A stretch of 64,000 nucleotides of DNA from Physcomitrium patens. Lineage: Eukaryota > Streptophyta > Bryopsida > Funariales > Funariaceae. This document shows positions 61,719-64,000 of this stretch, one piece after another. The notes under the pieces were generated by a model. That model worked only from the letters and a program-made list of their open reading frames with translations. It was not told where the DNA came from and did not search any database. The translations under genes were made by a program, and so were the position numbers. The stretch spans positions 20,003,418-20,067,417 of the forward strand of contig NC_037254.1 of NCBI RefSeq assembly GCF_000002425.4, given 5' to 3'. Numbering within the stretch: the stretch's first letter is position 1; each line of letters starts with the position of its first letter.

Positions 61719-61909
61719 TAATAGAATTATAGATGAAGTGCGTACTAAAAATATTATCGAGTAATTTTCAATGTGTTCTGTGAGGTACATGAGTTATTCA
61801 GTCGAGGGAGGTGAGACTAGAACGTCGCGACGTTCTCTCAGATAGATGAAAGCCTGTTACACCTAAAACTGTAACACCTACCAAAATGGTTAACGATTAT
61901 TCTGTTCTA
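61719..61909 (-). repeat. Copia 5' LTR (CpG-retaining copy)
   Basis: About 191 bp, aligned with 51188-51375. It keeps eight CG dinucleotides, including an 18-bp perfect palindrome AGAACGTCGCGACGTTCT at 61819-61836. Confidence 0.82.
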
Positions 61910-63314
61910 TAAGGAAGCCCATAAGAGCAGAGATGTAGCCATTTCACCAGCTCAGTGGTCCAGTATGCGTGAAGGCGAAAAGCTCACCTACCACGACTCT
62001 GCAGCAGCAGAGTTGAAACCTCTCAGCAACCAGTCTGCAATTAGAGCTTGTCTCTTCCCAAAGATTCGCTCCATAATTGATACGATCAAAAGACCACTTC
62101 CTGTGATGAACGAATGTTGCATGCTTGAGGTTCGCGTTGAAAAGTTATCGGATTACACCAACCTTTCAACTTGAAGTTGCGCATGTAAGTGGGCTTTTTG
62201 CACAACCAACATTCCACAAGCGCAAGAAAGCTAAAACCTCGAAGACGGCGGCATTCTTAATAGGGACTAAATTTGCTCTTTAGAGGTGCGCACCTTTAAC
62301 TATCTAGATCCGTCTTATAGGTTACAGGTGATTGTGCATCAACTGCAGTATTGTGAAACTTTCGATTATGTGAAGCATTTTGTCTAGCTTCATGCATTTA
62401 GAATGTCGACAACAGAAAGCCAATTCAACAGAAAGTCGAAAATACGATCTCTCTCCTTAACGCAGGGAATACATTTGCAAGAGTTTAACACAAAACATTG
62501 TAAATGCTCGGGAAAGTGGAGCACCTGTGAACACCAAGTCCACTAAGATGAAAGCTTCTACAGCGACTGTGATTGCTGCCATTCCGACCAACACATGACA
62601 CTCTGACTCCGATGAGACGACGTACCTAGCGCACTAAGTTTGAGTAACTTGGATACATAATATCATGTGTGAGGATGGAAACGGAAGCAAGCTTGGACCA
62701 GAAGCATGTTGTTTCATATGCGCGAATTGGGTCGGTAGGGTCCGTCGCGCAGTCATCACTTTGTTCATCCAACAGGCTCACTTCCACGTTTCCTGACATG
62801 AATACATGATGCTCACTATCGCATTCTTTACTAGTAGGGTTTCGATTGTGATAAGTCCACTTTACTGTAGGAGTTGAGATCGAGTTGGCAACCCTTGTGA
62901 ACCACGTGGTATCACAAGATTAAGCAGAAAATGCTTTTATACTGTGATGCAAGATGTGACTGCATATCAAAAGTTGATCACGGCCTTGAAAATCCGCAGT
63001 ATTTCAAGGTTTTGCACTATTCATGCCGTGTAATAATTAAATATCTGAGACCCATTCAACTGGACTACTCTGGTGGAGCGTCAGGAATGACGTACTGAGA
63101 ATCTTGTAGTCCAAGGCTGGTCCGCAGTCACATTGGACTGCACTTTGGCTGAAGATTTTCTCCGTTTTCAGTTTGTTGCTCAACTTGATGTCGCACACTG
63201 CAGATCCTGCAAATTGATGACGTAATCGGTCTGATTGATTTGGCTCATGGTGGTTTCAATGAAGGTTGTTAGCGACTAGGGGTTTGAGTTCCTCGCCAAG
63301 GTTGAGGAAATCGA
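61910..63314. other. Upstream region of the F-box-like gene
   Basis: Gene-like composition resumes at the copia border. A plus frame at 61965-62174 has no recognised family. I searched in all frames for a recognisable F-box or start exon of the downstream gene and found none. It probably contains promoter, leader or a first exon I could not identify. Confidence 0.45.
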
Positions 63315-64000
63315 GTGGATGAGATGGATCTCCAGTCGTGGAAGGAGTGCTGCTTGGACGAATTCCCCGAGGTGAAGTCATTCGAGAAGTTCATAATGAC
63401 AAAGTCTTCTCCTGATACACAGGTAGATGGCTCCAGCGAAATTCTTGACATGGAAGAGCGCAAGTACCGACACCTCTTACGAGAACTCAAGCGGGAGCCC
63501 CTGATTGAGAGAAGTTGCATTCGTGAAGCGGTGAAGGCTTCTAGCACAGACAACTATCCCGAGGAGAGTATCGACCAGACCTTGTACACCGAAGGCGTCC
63601 TCTCCGATCAGCAAACACCATCGTATTGGTCGAGTTCGGGGCAGGGGGATGTGAATTGGCCGGAGACTCTCACCTACAACCTGGTATCGGATCTTTGTGT
63701 GATCTATGAGGTTCGCATTCACCCCTTCCGAGGTACATATTGCTGAAACCTCCGATCTGTTTCATGGGTATTGTTCCATGTGTCGAGTTTTGTTGTCTAG
63801 TTCCACCTCTTTCTTTGTTATGTTGAAGATGGCCAATTTGTTGCAGCGTTTTTTCAATTTGGCCAGCCCATATACTCGGCCAAGAACGTTCGCATTCGTC
63901 ATGGCCATGCCATTAAATCATCACCAACACCTGAGAGTGCTTCTGCAATAGAGGTTCCCTACGTGTGCACATACGAGTCACCAGAATTCGCCATGGAACA
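63315..64000 (+). CDS. F-box protein At4g00755-like, partial
   Basis: The plant At4g00755 family joins an F-box to a conserved C-terminal domain; F-box proteins act as substrate adaptors of SCF ubiquitin ligases. Two exons are visible: about 63315-63732 and 63847-64000, which runs off the window, with GT-AG borders. The family signature is clear: IREAVKASSTDNYPEESID, then PSYWSSSGQG and WPETLTYNLVSDLCVIYEVR in exon 1; FFQFGQPIYSAKNVRIRHGH and CTYESPEFAME in exon 2. WKECCLDEFPEV near the start corresponds to the segment just after the F-box. The F-box itself, about 40 residues further upstream, is not recognisable within 1.4 kb. Either it lies on an exon I missed or the 5' end was lost near the copia insertion. 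The start given is only where the frame opens. Confidence 0.78.

Larger units (their letters stand above)
51188..61909 (-). mobile_element. Ty1/copia LTR retrotransposon, degenerate, interrupted by a gypsy element
   Basis: The minus-strand order is LTR (61719-61909), primer-binding site (61702-61718), gag zinc knuckle (60824-60865), protease (60506-60706), GAG-pre-integrase domain (59833-59969), reverse transcriptase (57692-58172), then RNase H (about 51440-51850) and the second LTR (51188-51375). This is the copia order. Removing the 5440-bp gypsy insert and its duplicated ACTAT leaves about 5.3 kb, normal for copia. All reading frames are broken. No matching target duplication is visible at 51187 and 61910, so the outer borders are approximate. 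Confidence 0.88.

Noticed and set aside
51183-61915. Target-site duplication for the copia element
   Set aside because: Bases flanking 51188 and 61909 do not match at five positions under any reasonable border, so none is claimed.
1-64000. tRNA, rRNA or other structured RNA genes
   Set aside because: I looked for the B-box GGTTCGAATCC type sequences and rRNA-like blocks and saw none convincing; the tRNA-like matches are retroelement primer-binding sites.

Overview
The window is nuclear DNA of a land plant, most likely a moss. It carries intron-rich plant genes: a MyTH4-FERM kinesin, an RB-binding E2F factor, a GH5 mannanase, a Brix-domain ribosome-assembly factor, a MAPR/MSBP protein and an At4g00755-type F-box relative. 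All follow GT-AG splicing except one probable GC-AG intron. Genes sit in about 45-50% GC islands separated by very AT-rich, CpG-poor, transposon-derived DNA. The moss assignment is inference; nothing here fixes the species.

Layout. 74-5366 (minus): N-terminal 12 exons of KCBP; the motor domain lies beyond the left edge. 5.4-12.5 kb: mostly intergenic, with one unrecognised 137-codon frame (9162-9572, plus). 12.6-14.6 kb (minus): a complete 447-residue secreted endo-beta-mannanase with an elaborate inverted repeat upstream. 15-24 kb: a degraded LRR-receptor N-terminus, an inverted-repeat element (19.19-20.89 kb) and a 3 kb AT-rich block. 23.95-26.8 kb: a GC island of unclear coding status with a 363-bp tandem duplication. 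27.0-32.0 kb (minus): a complete 14-exon E2F gene (468 residues) with three E2F-type sites upstream of itself. 34-41.9 kb: AT-rich intergenic DNA with a tandem duplication and a hairpin element. 41.9-44.7 kb (minus): a complete PPAN/SSF1 gene (515 residues), divergent from a complete two-exon MSBP/MAPR gene (46.3-47.7 kb, plus). 51.19-61.91 kb: a nested transposon, a Ty1/copia element (minus) interrupted between reverse transcriptase and RNase H by a Ty3/gypsy chromovirus (plus, 5440 bp, target duplication ACTAT). 63.3 kb to the right edge: an F-box At4g00755-like gene (plus), cut by the window edge.

Exon structures of the five well-supported genes were derived by hand from splice signals, and reading phase closes across every junction. 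The genes do not form a cluster with a shared task. The one functional link is that E2F-type sites lie upstream of E2F itself and in the PPAN/MSBP divergent promoter. The most unusual observations are a reading frame after the chromodomain of the gypsy element, and a sharp CpG contrast between the two LTRs of the copia element.
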